This document shows positions 31,437-40,385 of a stretch of DNA of 64,000 bases, piece after piece. The DNA lies in NCBI RefSeq assembly GCF_019597925.1, contig NZ_CP080442.1, forward strand, positions 785,001 through 849,000, given 5' to 3'. Numbering within the stretch: the stretch's first letter is position 1; each line of letters starts with the position of its first letter. Source of the DNA: [Clostridium] scindens. GTDB taxonomy: Bacteria; Bacillota; Clostridia; Lachnospirales; Lachnospiraceae. The translations under genes and the position numbers were made by a program. The notes under the pieces are model-generated. The model saw only the letters and a program-made list of their open reading frames with translations. It was not told the DNA's origin and did no database searches.

Positions 31437-32873
31437 CCCGGTTTCCAAGCCATGCTTGCGGACATAGAGGCCGGGAAAGTCGGCACCGTCATCGTAAAGG
31501 ACATGAGCCGGTTAGGGCGAAACTACTTGCAAGTGGGATTTTATACGGAAATGCTGTTCCCTCAAAAGGGTGTGCGGTTTATCGCTGTCAATGACAACGT
31601 GGACAGTGAAAACGGCGGCATGGACAACGACTTTACCCCGCTGCGAAATCTGTTCAATGAATGGCTGGTGAGAGATACGAGCAAGAAAATCAAGGCTGTC
31701 AAGAGAGCCAAAGGCATGAGCGGCAAGCCCATTACCAGTAAGCCGGTATATGGCTACCTCATGGACGAGGACGAGAATTACATCATGGACGAGGAAACCG
31801 CCCCCATAGTGCAGAAGATTTACCAGCTTTGCCTTGCGGGGAACGGCCCGACCAAGATTGCCCGTATGCTTACGGAGCAGCAAATCCCCACGCCGGGGAC
31901 GCTGGAATACCGCAGGACGGGCAGCACCCGCCGCTACCACCCCGGCTATGAATGTAAGTGGGCGACCAATACCGTCGTGCATATCCTTGAAAACCGGGAG
32001 TACACCGGCTGTCTGGTAAACTTCAAGACGGAAAAGCCCTCTTACAAGACCAAGCACAGCGTAGAGAACCCCATTGAAAAGCAGGCGATTTTCCCCGGCC
32101 ACCATGAGCCGATTATCGACGCGGAAACATGGGAGCGTGTGCAGGAGTTACGCAAGCAGCGCAAACGCCCCAACCGCTATGATGAAGTGGGCTTGTTTTC
32201 CGGTATGCTGTTCTGCGCCGACTGCGGCAGCGTCCTCTATCAGCAGAGATACCAGACGGACAAGCGGAAACAGGACTGCTATATTTGCGGCAGCTACAAA
32301 AAGCGCACCCGCGACTGTACGGCGCACTTTATCCGCACCGACCTTTTGACCGCCGGTGTCCTCTCCAATCTCCGGCAAGTGACGGAATACGCCGCCAAGC
32401 ATGAGAGCCGCTTTGTCAAGCTGCTTATCCAGCAGAACGAAATCGGCGGCAAGAGAAAGACCGCCGCAGCCACCAAGCAGCTTGAACAGGTACAGGAGCG
32501 CATTTCCGAAATCAGCCGCATTATCAAGCGTCTGTATGAGGACAACGTAAGCGGGAAAATCAGCGACGAGCGTTTCATGGAACTGTCCGCAGACTACGAG
32601 CAGGAACAGCGGGAACTGAAAGACCGCGCCGCCGGTTTGCAGGAAGAACTGGACAAGTCGCAGGCCGCTACCGTCAACGCGGAGAAATTCATGGGGATTG
32701 TGAAAAAGCACCTTGCCTTTGAGGAACTTACCCCCACCCTCTTGCGGGAAATGATTGAGAAAATCGTTGTCCATGAATCGGAATCCCTTGACGGGAAACG
32801 TCGGGGAAAACTCCGCAGACAGGAAATCGAAATCTATTATTCTTTTGTCGGCAAGATTGACTTGCCGGAATAA
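31431..32873 (+). pseudogene. Outer-element large serine recombinase, C-terminal fragment
   Basis: It continues the protein cut at position 160: DRPGFQAMLADIEAGKVGTV, KDMSRLGRNYLQVGFY, the recombinase domain (VYGYLMDEDENYIMDEETAP), a zinc ribbon (CADCGSVLYQQRYQ...CYICGSY) and the coiled-coil C-terminus ending EIEIYYSFVGKIDLPE-like (EIYYSFVGKIDLPE). About 480 codons remain intact. An accidental ATG within the element end at 31,362 opens the frame, but the catalytic serine region is missing, so it is inactive unless the inner element excises precisely. Confidence 0.93.
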
Positions 32874-32881
32874 ACGCCCGA

Positions 32882-32931
32882 CCTATCCGACGTAATCGCG
32901 AAACGCCGGATAGGAACGGCAAAATTTTTTA
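32882..32931 (+). terminator. Hairpin after the outer recombinase
   Basis: CCTATCCG (32,882-32,889) pairs with CGGATAGG (32,907-32,914); a TTTTTT run follows at a distance. It is close to the presumed outer element end and may be a terminator or a recombinase site. Confidence 0.45.
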
Positions 32932-32957
32932 CACTTCTATTACTTCTTTATCGCACA

Positions 32958-33188
32958 TCAGCAAATAGAACGGGAATCCAGCATCTGCAGCAGCATATTG
33001 CTGCCGTCTACGGTCAGCGAATAGGAGATGCCAGGATAAATACGGTGATAATCCGTAAGGATATGAGAAAGATTCAGATAGCTGGCAACCCATAAAAGCC
33101 CGATGCGGAGCGTTCCATTCTGAAGCTGGCTGTGCTTTTGCATCAGATCCGACAATTGATCGACTTCATTTACGATACGCCTGGCAGA
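32958..33188 (-). pseudogene. LysR-type regulator, internal fragment
   Basis: The minus-strand frame reads ARRIVNEVDQLSDLMQKHSQ, then LQNGTLRIGLLWVASYLNLS and PGISYSLTVDGSNMLLQMLD, the start of a LysR effector-binding domain. It lacks the helix-turn-helix on one side (joined to other DNA at about 33,188) and is cut off after LDSRSI at about 32,957 by the outer element. Remnant, not functional. Confidence 0.7.
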
Positions 33189-33190
33189 CA

Positions 33191-33376
33191 AATCTGTATG
33201 GAGCAGGGAGGATCGTTTCTTCAGAAGAAGCGGCATTTGCGGCAGTGCGCGTTATGGGTACCTGCTTTGCCACCGGACATGCAGCTGGCGTTGGAGCGGC
33301 AGTACAGGCCAGGACTGGGCAGGCAGATATCGAAGAGATACGCCGGGAACTAATGGAACAAAATGCATTGATATAG
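33191..33376 (+). pseudogene. FAD-dependent oxidoreductase, C-terminal remnant
   Basis: The frame NLYGAGRIVSSEEAAFAAVR, VMGTCFATGHAAGVGAAVQA and the end RRELMEQNALI are the C-terminal signature of FAD-dependent oxidoreductases (FAD_oxidored family), where the GxAAG stretch binds the cofactor. No upstream part exists; the remnant abuts the LysR fragment tail-to-tail. A deletion fused two former genes here. Confidence 0.65.
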
Positions 33377-33401
33377 ACAGATGGAGTAAGGAGGAAACAG
33401 T

Positions 33402-33962
33402 ATGACGTTAGACGAGATCCGTGTACGGATAGATGCAATAGACACGCAGATGAAGCCATTATTTGTAAATCGTATGGAATGTGCGGCACAGGTAGCGGCA
33501 GCAAAGGCGAAGACGGGAGGAGACGTATTCGTATTAGAACGCGAGTTGGCGATTATCGAAAAACGCGCATCTGATATTGACGCTGATATCTACGATGAAT
33601 ATGTAGCATTTCTTAGACACATGATGAGCGTTAGCAGAAGATATCAATATGGGATACTTACGGATATGCAGGAGAGAGTCCTTAAGGACGCGCTTGAAGA
33701 GTCCGGGTTAGACGGGGCCAAACCTCATGATCAGGTAGAGATTTCATTTACCTGTAAAAAAGAAGCAAGCGATCTTAACCTGTTTATGAATATGATCAGA
33801 TTGAATAAGGTTGAGATAGACGGTATGAATCTTACGTCAAAAGACGCCATTCAGACGATTGTTATGACACTTGACGGCAATATTCATGACGGCAATATGA
33901 AACGCCTGCTCTGCCAGATTGGAAAAGAGGCGGATGGATTCAAAATCCGGGATTTGAAGTAG
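33402..33962 (+). CDS. Chorismate mutase type II-domain protein
   Basis: The N-terminal half (residues 1-85) is an AroQ-type chorismate mutase domain: MTLDEIRVRIDAIDTQMKPL, FVNRMECAAQVAAAK, then ELAIIEKRA and EYVAFLRHMMSVSR. It would convert chorismate to prephenate. The C-terminal half (about 95-186) is a separate domain I do not recognise. Start behind AAGGAGGAAACAGT. First intact host gene after the scar region. Confidence 0.72.
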   Translation: MTLDEIRVRIDAIDTQMKPLFVNRMECAAQVAAAKAKTGGDVFVLERELAIIEKRASDIDADIYDEYVAFLRHMMSVSRRYQYGILTDMQERVLKDALEESGLDGAKPHDQVEISFTCKKEASDLNLFMNMIRLNKVEIDGMNLTSKDAIQTIVMTLDGNIHDGNMKRLLCQIGKEADGFKIRDLK

Positions 33963-34046
33963 TATCCTGCCGTATCTACGCAGCGTAGGTTGTAAGTAAA
34001 TAACTCCTGAATTAAGATAAAGACAGCGAAAGAAAGGAGCGAATAT

Positions 34047-34628
34047 ATGAACTACGTTACAGGATATACCATCAGAAGGTTAAGAGAGAAAAAGGGAATT
34101 ACCCAGAAGCAGCTGGCAGATATGCTGGCAGTCAGTGACAAGACAGTATCAAAATGGGAAACAGGTAAAGGCCTGCCTGATATTGGAATTATCAAGGAAT
34201 TGGCCGAAGCGCTGCAGGTATCTATTGCAGAACTGCTGACAGGAGACGTGGTGAAAAACGAGAACACTTCAGGGAACATGAAGAAAATGAGTTTTTACGT
34301 GTGCCCCATCTGCGCGAATGTGATACAGTCGGTTGGCGAAGGCGCTTTCTGCTGCTGCGGGATCACGCTTCCCAGGCTTGAAGAGGAAGAAAAGGATGAT
34401 ATCCATATGCCGCAGGTGGAAGTTATGGACGGTGAATTCCATGTATTCCTGGAGCATGAGATGACCAAGGAGCACTACATCTCATTCTTTGCATATGTGA
34501 CATCCAACTATGCCCAGTTTGTAAAACTGTATCCCGAGCAGAACGCAGAATGCCGCTTTACCAGACGGGGGCATGGCGCTGTCTATGCTTATTGCAACAG
34601 GCACGGGCTCTATAAAGTGCTGGTCTAA
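34047..34628 (+). CDS. XRE regulator fused to a desulfoferrodoxin-like metal domain
   Basis: Residues 1-65 form an HTH of the Cro/CI type (TIRRLREKKGITQKQLADML, VSDKTVSKWETGKGLPDI). Residues about 80-193 carry a CPICANVIQSVGEGAFCCCG metal-ribbon and a region resembling superoxide reductase (EHEMTKEHYISFFAYVTSNY). The fusion may sense redox state or metal through the C-terminal domain. The start follows GAAAGGAGCGAAT. A strong terminator lies behind the stop. Confidence 0.75.
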   Translation: MNYVTGYTIRRLREKKGITQKQLADMLAVSDKTVSKWETGKGLPDIGIIKELAEALQVSIAELLTGDVVKNENTSGNMKKMSFYVCPICANVIQSVGEGAFCCCGITLPRLEEEEKDDIHMPQVEVMDGEFHVFLEHEMTKEHYISFFAYVTSNYAQFVKLYPEQNAECRFTRRGHGAVYAYCNRHGLYKVLV

Positions 34629-34637
34629 TGTGTCTAT

Positions 34638-34676
34638 AAGGCATCCGGAGGGACATTCCGGATGCCTTTTCGTTAT
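34638..34676 (+). terminator. Terminator after the XRE fusion gene
   Basis: AGGCATCCGGA and TCCGGATGCCT form an 11-bp stem with a short loop, followed by TTTTCG. Confidence 0.85.
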
Positions 34677-34792
34677 AGATGGCTAATAGCAAAACTTATT
34701 TTTATACGAATCGTAAATTATGATAGAATAAAAGTAGAAATGATAGATTTTGCATCGTTTTCTGAACACTATTGGCAGTTAGGGATCTTAGA

Positions 34793-35887
34793 ATGGAGAT
34801 GCATCCTATGAAAAAGATGAAAATGGAATATAAGAAGGCTATGGCAAATGATACGGGAAGGATCGTAAGCCTGGTACATCATACGATCATGACGGTCTAT
34901 CCCCAGTATTATCCGGAAAAAGTGGTGGATTTTTTCTGCGGCCTTCACTGTGAGAAAAACATCAGGCGAGATGTGGAAAAGGGCAATGTTGGCGTCGTAT
35001 ATTCCGAGGAACGGCTGGCGGGTACGGGCAGTTTTGATGGAAATCATATCACAAGGGTATATGTGGCTCCTGAATTTCAAAGACAGGGATACGGCAGTTT
35101 TATCATGGAGCAGCTGGAGGCGCGGATCGGCAAGTATCATGATGAGATTATTCTGGATGCCTCGCTTCCGGCAAGCACAATGTACGAAAGTCGCGGATAT
35201 AAAACACTGAGGCATGAACGTATAGACGTTGGCGGCGGGGTTATGCTAGTCTATGAGGTTATGAAAAAAGAGCGCAAGGAAAGATGGCTTACATGGGCGG
35301 TCGAATTGCAAAGTCTTGCCCAGGCAGGCCTGTACTATGCGCAGGATCGGTTCGATGTGGAGCGTTATGAGAGAATCCGGGAGATCTCTGCGGAAATGGT
35401 TTCTTTTAAATCAGAAGTGGGTATAGAGAAGGTAAAGAATTTATTCTGCAGCGAGGCAGGCTACCAGACACCCAAGCTGGATACGCGCGCAGCGATATTC
35501 AAGGAGGATAAAATCCTGCTTGTCAAGGAAATGAATGGGACGTGGGCGCTGCCCGGCGGATGGGTGGATGTGGGGCTATCCGTGAAGGAAAATGTAATAA
35601 AAGAAGCAAAAGAAGAGGCCGGGCTTGATGTCACGGCGGATATGATCATTGCAGTACAGGATCGGGAGAAGCATAATCTTCCGGCATATACATACAAGAT
35701 ATGCAAGATATTTGTACTGTGTACCTCCATTGGAGGAACATTTAAGGAGAATAATGAGACGATAGACAGCGCCTGCTTTTCCTTGGATGAACTGCCGGAG
35801 CTGGCCATCGACAAGAATACGGAAGAGCAGATCGCCATGTGTTTTGAAGCATACCATTCAAAGAATTGGAAAACCTACCTGGACTAA
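34793..35887 (+). CDS. GNAT acetyltransferase-NUDIX hydrolase fusion
   Basis: Residues about 5-155 are a GNAT domain (RVYVAPEFQRQGYGSFIMEQ is the acetyl-CoA motif A). Residues about 165-364 are a NUDIX hydrolase with its N-terminal helical domain (WLTWAVELQSLAQAGLYYAQ) and Nudix box GGWVDVGLSVKENVIKEAKE-EAGL; the first glutamate of the canonical box is replaced by leucine, as in several NUDIX_N proteins. I chose ATG at 34,793; two further methionines follow within ten codons. Substrates unknown. Confidence 0.8.
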   Translation: MEMHPMKKMKMEYKKAMANDTGRIVSLVHHTIMTVYPQYYPEKVVDFFCGLHCEKNIRRDVEKGNVGVVYSEERLAGTGSFDGNHITRVYVAPEFQRQGYGSFIMEQLEARIGKYHDEIILDASLPASTMYESRGYKTLRHERIDVGGGVMLVYEVMKKERKERWLTWAVELQSLAQAGLYYAQDRFDVERYERIREISAEMVSFKSEVGIEKVKNLFCSEAGYQTPKLDTRAAIFKEDKILLVKEMNGTWALPGGWVDVGLSVKENVIKEAKEEAGLDVTADMIIAVQDREKHNLPAYTYKICKIFVLCTSIGGTFKENNETIDSACFSLDELPELAIDKNTEEQIAMCFEAYHSKNWKTYLD

Positions 35888-35917
35888 CGCCAGGATAAAA
35901 GCAAGGAGGAGACTAAA

Positions 35918-37186
35918 ATGTCCCAGGATAGAACCTACATCTGCATAGATTTGAAATCTTTCTATGCTTCCGTGGAGTGTCGGGAGCGTGGGCTGGATCC
36001 GCTGACGACGAATCTTGTGGTCGCCGACCCTGAACGCACGGAGAAGACCATCTGCCTTGCGGTCTCTCCTGCGATGCGTGCCAGGGGCGTACCCGGGAGG
36101 TGCAGAGTATTCCAGATACCGCCGGACATCGATTATATGATGGCGCCTCCCAGAATGCAGCTTTATATTGACTATTCTGCCGACATTTACGCGATATACC
36201 TGCAATACATTTCCAAAGAAGACATCCATGTCTACTCCATTGACGAAGCCTTCATGGATGTCACGGACTATCTGCCTATGTACCGGATGTCTGCCAAAGA
36301 ACTTAGCATGAAGATTATGGAAGATGTGTATGCAGCAACCGGAATCACAGCCGCATGCGGGATAGGAGCCAACCTGTATCTGGCCAAGATCGCGCTGGAT
36401 ATCACCGCAAAGCATGTGGAGGACCATATCGGAATCCTGGATGAAGAATCCTACAAAAGAACCTTGTGGAGCCATAAGCCGCTGACGGATTTTTGGAGAA
36501 TCGGGTCCGGCATTGCCAAACGCCTGGAGGGGGCGGGAATCTACACGATGGAGGGCATTGCGAAAGCGGATGAGAATATGCTGTACCGGATGTTCGGCAT
36601 AGACGCAGAATTGCTGATCGATCATGCCTGGGGAAGGGAAACGACCACCATAGCCGACATCAAAGCCTACAGGCCCAAGGAAAATTCTATCTCAAGCAGC
36701 CAGGTGCTGGGATGCGACTATGACTTTGAGGGCGGAAGGCTGATCGCAAAGGAAATGGCGGATCTGCTCTGCCTGGAACTGGTGGAGAAAGGGCTGGTTA
36801 CAGACTCTATTTCTTTATATGTAGGATACTCCAGACGCCTGCAGAAGAAGTCCGCCCATGGGACTATCACTATGCCCGTAACTACAAGTTCCGCGAAAAA
36901 GATCATGGGCTATACCCAAGAACTATTCGAGCAGATCGTCGATAGGAATGCGCCAATCCACAGAGTGACGCTGGCATTCAACCGCGTGGTGGATGAGATG
37001 TACCAGCAGTATGATTTATTTACCGATCCTGCGGAGATAGAAAGAGAGCATAAGATACAGAAAACCATGCTTGAGATCAAAGAGAAGTTTGGGAAAAATG
37101 CTATCCTTAAGGGAATGAATCTGGAAAAAGGTGCAACCACGATAGAACGGAACAGGCAGATTGGAGGACATAAAAGTGGAGAATAA
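35918..37186 (+). CDS. Y-family DNA polymerase (UmuC/UvrX-like)
   Basis: A 422-residue translesion polymerase. Catalytic motifs are YICIDLKSFYASVECRERG near residue 7 and VYSIDEAFMDVT near residue 108, supplying the acidic residues; the helix-hairpin-helix (RIGSGIAKRLEGAGIYTMEG) and the little finger domain follow. It lacks an obvious beta-clamp motif at the very end that I could name. Start behind AAGGAGGAGACTAAA. The downstream YolD-like gene overlaps its end, a pair (like YqjW/YqjX in Bacillus) linked to DNA-damage response. Confidence 0.9.
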   Translation: MSQDRTYICIDLKSFYASVECRERGLDPLTTNLVVADPERTEKTICLAVSPAMRARGVPGRCRVFQIPPDIDYMMAPPRMQLYIDYSADIYAIYLQYISKEDIHVYSIDEAFMDVTDYLPMYRMSAKELSMKIMEDVYAATGITAACGIGANLYLAKIALDITAKHVEDHIGILDEESYKRTLWSHKPLTDFWRIGSGIAKRLEGAGIYTMEGIAKADENMLYRMFGIDAELLIDHAWGRETTTIADIKAYRPKENSISSSQVLGCDYDFEGGRLIAKEMADLLCLELVEKGLVTDSISLYVGYSRRLQKKSAHGTITMPVTTSSAKKIMGYTQELFEQIVDRNAPIHRVTLAFNRVVDEMYQQYDLFTDPAEIEREHKIQKTMLEIKEKFGKNAILKGMNLEKGATTIERNRQIGGHKSGE

Positions 37187-37514
37187 AATGAGCCGGGAAG
37201 ATCGGGCAAAACAGTTTATGCCTTTTGCCGCATTAAAGGGATATCCGGAGGCGCTGCGCAAAAAGGAAAAGGTGGTTGTTCAGAAGGTAGAACTTTCCGA
37301 AGAATACCAGGAAGAATTAAACGTTAAGCTCTGCCAGGTGCGAAAAAATGACAGGGTGACGGTGGTCTATTTTTGCAAGGATGAATATTTGAAACTGACG
37401 GGAATGGTTACAAGGATAGATGAGACGGCCAGAGTGCTGAAGATTGTCAATACGAAGATTGCGTTTGAGGATATCTATGAACTGATCTGCGAGGAGAAAG
37501 CGTCCGAAATATAA
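37176..37514 (+). CDS. YolD-like protein
   Basis: A 112-residue protein of the YolD family (REDRAKQFMPFAALKGYPEA, later RVTVVYFCKDEYLKLTGMVT), usual partner of Gram-positive Y-family polymerases. I set the start at the GTG at 37,176, eight bases after GGAGG and inside the polymerase gene; an ATG at 37,188 is possible. Confidence 0.85.
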   Translation: MENKMSREDRAKQFMPFAALKGYPEALRKKEKVVVQKVELSEEYQEELNVKLCQVRKNDRVTVVYFCKDEYLKLTGMVTRIDETARVLKIVNTKIAFEDIYELICEEKASEI

Positions 37515-37664
37515 GGCGGCATAAAATGGGAAGAATAAGAATATATGTTCGAAAAACAATTGAGTTGTTCCTGGTTCTATGGTATTCTAGGGATATGTAA
37601 AAGATTCTACATATACTGGGACTTGTAAAAGCGTGCAAAGAAATGATGAGGGATAATGAACAGT

Positions 37665-37706
37665 AGACTGTGGGGATTAAAGATAACAAGACTCCGCAGT
37701 CTTTTT
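37665..37706 (+). terminator. Intrinsic terminator before the ACT-domain gene
   Basis: AGACTGTGGGG (37,665-37,675) pairs over 11 positions, with two G-U pairs, with CTCCGCAGTCT (37,692-37,702), followed by TTTTT. It ends the polymerase/YolD unit or serves as leader control of the next gene. Confidence 0.75.
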
Positions 37707-37748
37707 ATATTTATCGGAATAGGAATCTGCTAATAAAGGAGGCGGCAT

Positions 37749-38027
37749 ATGCATTTAAAGAAGTTGGAACAGAATTTTTCTGTCTGCAAGGTAGAGAATC
37801 TGTCAAAGGTGAATTTGGATAGCGAATTCTGTTTTATTGGAAAGACGGATGAGGAAAGATCGGTCGTATGCGTAACGACGGACGTCCCCTGTAATGTCGT
37901 AGAGAGGGAGTATGGCTGGAAAGCCTTTCGCATAGAGGGAACCAATACGGACTATATCCTGACTAAGTCAGATAATTATGACAGAGCCATAGAAGTGCTT
38001 GAACAGGCAGGATACCAGTTTATATAG
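37749..38027 (+). CDS. ACT-domain protein
   Basis: A 92-residue small-molecule-binding protein with the Lys/aspartokinase-independent ACT_7-like fold (EFCFIGKTDEERSVVCVTTD, VEREYGWKAFRIEG). Ligand unknown; such proteins often bind amino acids. Start behind AAAGGAGGCGGCAT. Confidence 0.7.
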   Translation: MHLKKLEQNFSVCKVENLSKVNLDSEFCFIGKTDEERSVVCVTTDVPCNVVEREYGWKAFRIEGTNTDYILTKSDNYDRAIEVLEQAGYQFI

Positions 38028-38066
38028 ACGGGAGAGACAGAATGATCAGGAACGGAGGTGATTTCC

Positions 38067-38783
38067 ATGTCCATGTGGAATCCCTGGCGGGGCTGCCACA
38101 GGCATAGCGAAGGGTGCAGATATTGTTATATCCATAAGGGGGATAAGAGGAAAGGGATTGATACCGGGCAGGTGGTGCGTACGGAGCAATTCTATGCGCC
38201 TGTGGAAAAGACCAAGTCCGGCATCTATAAGATGAAACCTGGGCAGACGGTGTATCTGTGCTTTTCTTCGGACTTCCTGGTGGAGGACGCGGACCCCTGG
38301 CGCAAGGAGTGCTGGGAGATGATGCGGGAAAGGCAGGATCTGCAATTTCTCTTCCTGACAAAGCGGATCGAGCGGTTTGCCGCCTGTATGCCCGCTGACT
38401 GGGGCGACGGGTATGAGAATGTAACGGTGGGATGTACCGTTGAAAATCAGGAGATGGCAGACTACCGGCTTGCGATTTTCCAGGAACTGCCGATTAAGCA
38501 TAAAAATATTATCTGCCAGCCTTTGATTGAGGCGATCGATATCAGGAAATATCTGGGCGGAGTGGAATTGACGGTGGTAGGAGGAGAATCCGACAAAAAT
38601 GCCCGGCCCCTTTCCTATGAATGGGTACTATCCATCCGGCAGCAGTGTATCAGTCAGAACTGCGCATTTGAATTCCGGCAGTGCGGTACTCATTTTATAA
38701 AAGATGGAAAACAATATACGCTTAAGGTAAAGGATTTGGGAAGCCAGGCGAGGAAGGCGAATATTAATTGGAAGGGATGTTGA
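38067..38783 (+). CDS. DUF5131 (phage Gp37/Gp68-like) protein
   Basis: A 238-residue protein with an N-terminal cysteine cluster (MSMWNPWRGCHRHSEGCRYC-Y), reminiscent of radical SAM proteins, and the family motifs LCFSSDFLVEDADPWR and FLTKRIERF. The family is known from phages and bacteria but not characterised. The start at 38,067 follows GGAGGTGATTTCC. Confidence 0.8.
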   Translation: MSMWNPWRGCHRHSEGCRYCYIHKGDKRKGIDTGQVVRTEQFYAPVEKTKSGIYKMKPGQTVYLCFSSDFLVEDADPWRKECWEMMRERQDLQFLFLTKRIERFAACMPADWGDGYENVTVGCTVENQEMADYRLAIFQELPIKHKNIICQPLIEAIDIRKYLGGVELTVVGGESDKNARPLSYEWVLSIRQQCISQNCAFEFRQCGTHFIKDGKQYTLKVKDLGSQARKANINWKGC

Positions 38784-38786
38784 GAT

Positions 38787-39413
38787 ATGAGTAATAAGTA
38801 TGAACTGATTGACGAAAAGAACTGGAAGCGCGCTATGCATTGCATGGTATTTAGGGATAGCGTTGAACCGGCATTCTGCGTCACGTTCGAATTGGACATC
38901 ACGAAGTTTTTAAGGAAGATAAAAGAGAGCGGGTATTCATTTACCATGGCTATGATCTTTGTTGTGTCAAAGTGCGCCAATGAGATAGAAGAATTTCGCT
39001 ACCGTTTTGTTGATGGCCAGGTAGCGCTGTTTGAGCGGATTGATACGGCGTTTACCTACCTTGATCAGGATACGGAATTATTTAAAGTAGTCAATGTGCC
39101 TATGCAGGATACCATGGAGGATTATGTAGAACTGGCAGCCAGTACGGCAAGAGAACAGAAGGAATATTTTACCGGACCGCTTGGGAATGATGTATTCCAA
39201 TTCTCCCCAATGCCTTGGGTATCCTATACGCATATCTCTCATACGAATTCGGGAAAGAAAGATAATGCGACGCCCCTGTTTGACTGGGGAAAATATTTTG
39301 AACGGGATGGAAAGGTGCTTCTTCCATTCTCTGTACAGGCGCATCATTCTTTTGTGGACGGCCTGCATGTGGGACGGCTGGCAGAAGCAATCCAGGACTA
39401 TCTGGATCAGTAG
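38787..39413 (+). CDS. CatA-like acetyltransferase, copy 1
   Basis: A 208-residue member of the chloramphenicol acetyltransferase fold family. The catalytic signature is intact near the C-terminus (AHHSFVDGLHVGRLAE), and the interior reads SPMPWVSYTHISHT, where Cat proteins bind drug. Whether it accepts chloramphenicol is uncertain, since many chromosomal Cat-like proteins do not. A paralogue lies at 45,398. The start lies three bases after the DUF5131 stop. Confidence 0.8.
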   Translation: MSNKYELIDEKNWKRAMHCMVFRDSVEPAFCVTFELDITKFLRKIKESGYSFTMAMIFVVSKCANEIEEFRYRFVDGQVALFERIDTAFTYLDQDTELFKVVNVPMQDTMEDYVELAASTAREQKEYFTGPLGNDVFQFSPMPWVSYTHISHTNSGKKDNATPLFDWGKYFERDGKVLLPFSVQAHHSFVDGLHVGRLAEAIQDYLDQ

Positions 39414-39436
39414 AAGGTAGAGAGGAGGTAAGAGGG

Positions 39437-39916
39437 ATGTGTAGGGAGTGTTATGCAGATGACAACAGAGTCACGCCTCTATTGAATCCGCAGGATTGTC
39501 TCAGGAACCATACCCAGTATATCTGTGGATCCTGCGGCCGCTGTATCTGTATCGAGCAAGACGGCAAGCGAGGGCTTCGGAGGTGGAATTTTCCTTTTAA
39601 GACGCTGGATATTGCAAAACTTTATCTGCGCACTGCGGATTATACTATGAAAAAGCCCTGCGGGATTTATGAGATCACGAATGCAAAAGGCAGAGTCTCT
39701 TATAAGATATTTCCAGGGGAGGAAGAATTGCAGGCTTTTTTGAAAAAGAACAAGGATAAGTCCTGCAACGGCATGGCGCCGGTATTCCGACAGAAGGAGT
39801 ATCACGAATTCCCGGGCACGCAGGTGCGCAAGATGACAGCGGAAGAGATCGAAAGGTATATGGATGAACGGCAGGCAGCTGGGACTTATATGCCAGGATT
39901 AGCAACACAAGAATAA
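39437..39916 (+). CDS. Conserved hypothetical protein with cysteine cluster
   Basis: A 159-residue protein not recognised. The N-terminal part carries cysteines in zinc-binding spacing (MCRECYAD...CGSCGRCICI). The middle (PCGIYEITNAKGRVSYKIFP) is protein-like, and the C-terminus is charged and helical. It is co-directional with neighbours and preceded by GAGAGGAGGTAAGAGGG. Confidence 0.55.
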   Translation: MCRECYADDNRVTPLLNPQDCLRNHTQYICGSCGRCICIEQDGKRGLRRWNFPFKTLDIAKLYLRTADYTMKKPCGIYEITNAKGRVSYKIFPGEEELQAFLKKNKDKSCNGMAPVFRQKEYHEFPGTQVRKMTAEEIERYMDERQAAGTYMPGLATQE

Positions 39917-39939
39917 AATGCAGACAGGAGGATCGCACA

Positions 39940-40362
39940 ATGATGAAAGATCCGCAACAGACGATTGGCAATATGGCCGACAAATACAGCACTGCCCTGA
40001 TTAGTTATATAGACGAAGAGGGGTACCCTGTCACAAAGGCAATGCTTAAGCCCAGAGAACGCCGGGGAATTAAGGAGTTCTGGTTCACCACCAATACTTC
40101 TTCCAACAAAGTCAAATGCTTTCGGAAGAATCCAAAGGCAAGTATTTATTTTGTAGATAAGCGGTACTTCCGCGGAGCCAGCCTGGCTGGCACGGTAGAA
40201 GTGCTGGGAACTCCGGAGGCAAAGGAAAGAATCTGGCGCGATGGGGATACCATGTATTACCCGGAAGGCGTGACGGATCCAGATTACTGCGTGCTCAAGT
40301 TCACAGCAGTGAAGGGCAGATACTATAGCAACTTTAATTCAGAGGACTTCGAAATACAATAA
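39940..40362 (+). CDS. Pyridoxamine 5'-phosphate oxidase-family protein
   Basis: A 140-residue flavin-binding split-barrel protein: TALISYIDEEGYPVTKAMLK, FWFTTNTSSNKVKCFRKNPK-like core and ASIYFVDKRYFRGASLAGTV. Small members of this family are FMN or F420-type oxidoreductases or general stress proteins; the substrate is not predictable. Ribosome site AGGAGG. Confidence 0.75.
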   Translation: MMKDPQQTIGNMADKYSTALISYIDEEGYPVTKAMLKPRERRGIKEFWFTTNTSSNKVKCFRKNPKASIYFVDKRYFRGASLAGTVEVLGTPEAKERIWRDGDTMYYPEGVTDPDYCVLKFTAVKGRYYSNFNSEDFEIQ

Positions 40363-40385
40363 CGATTACAGGAGAAACGGATAAT

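Larger units (their letters stand above)
1..32955. mobile_element. Outer integrative element, right-hand part (host of the nested element)
   Basis: A large serine recombinase gene (1-160 joined to 31,431-32,873) lies at the right margin of foreign DNA. Directly beyond it a LysR regulator gene is cut off at about 32,957. Recombinase genes of Tn4451/CTn-type elements usually lie at one end of the element. I infer that the outer element ends between 32,915 and 32,960 and was inserted into the LysR gene. Its left end is outside the window, and the exact right end is not determined. Confidence 0.6.

Noticed and set aside
37561..37748. T-box leader before the ACT-domain gene
   Set aside because: The region has an intrinsic terminator but no T-box sequence (AGGGTGGNACCGCG) or specifier stem that I can find.
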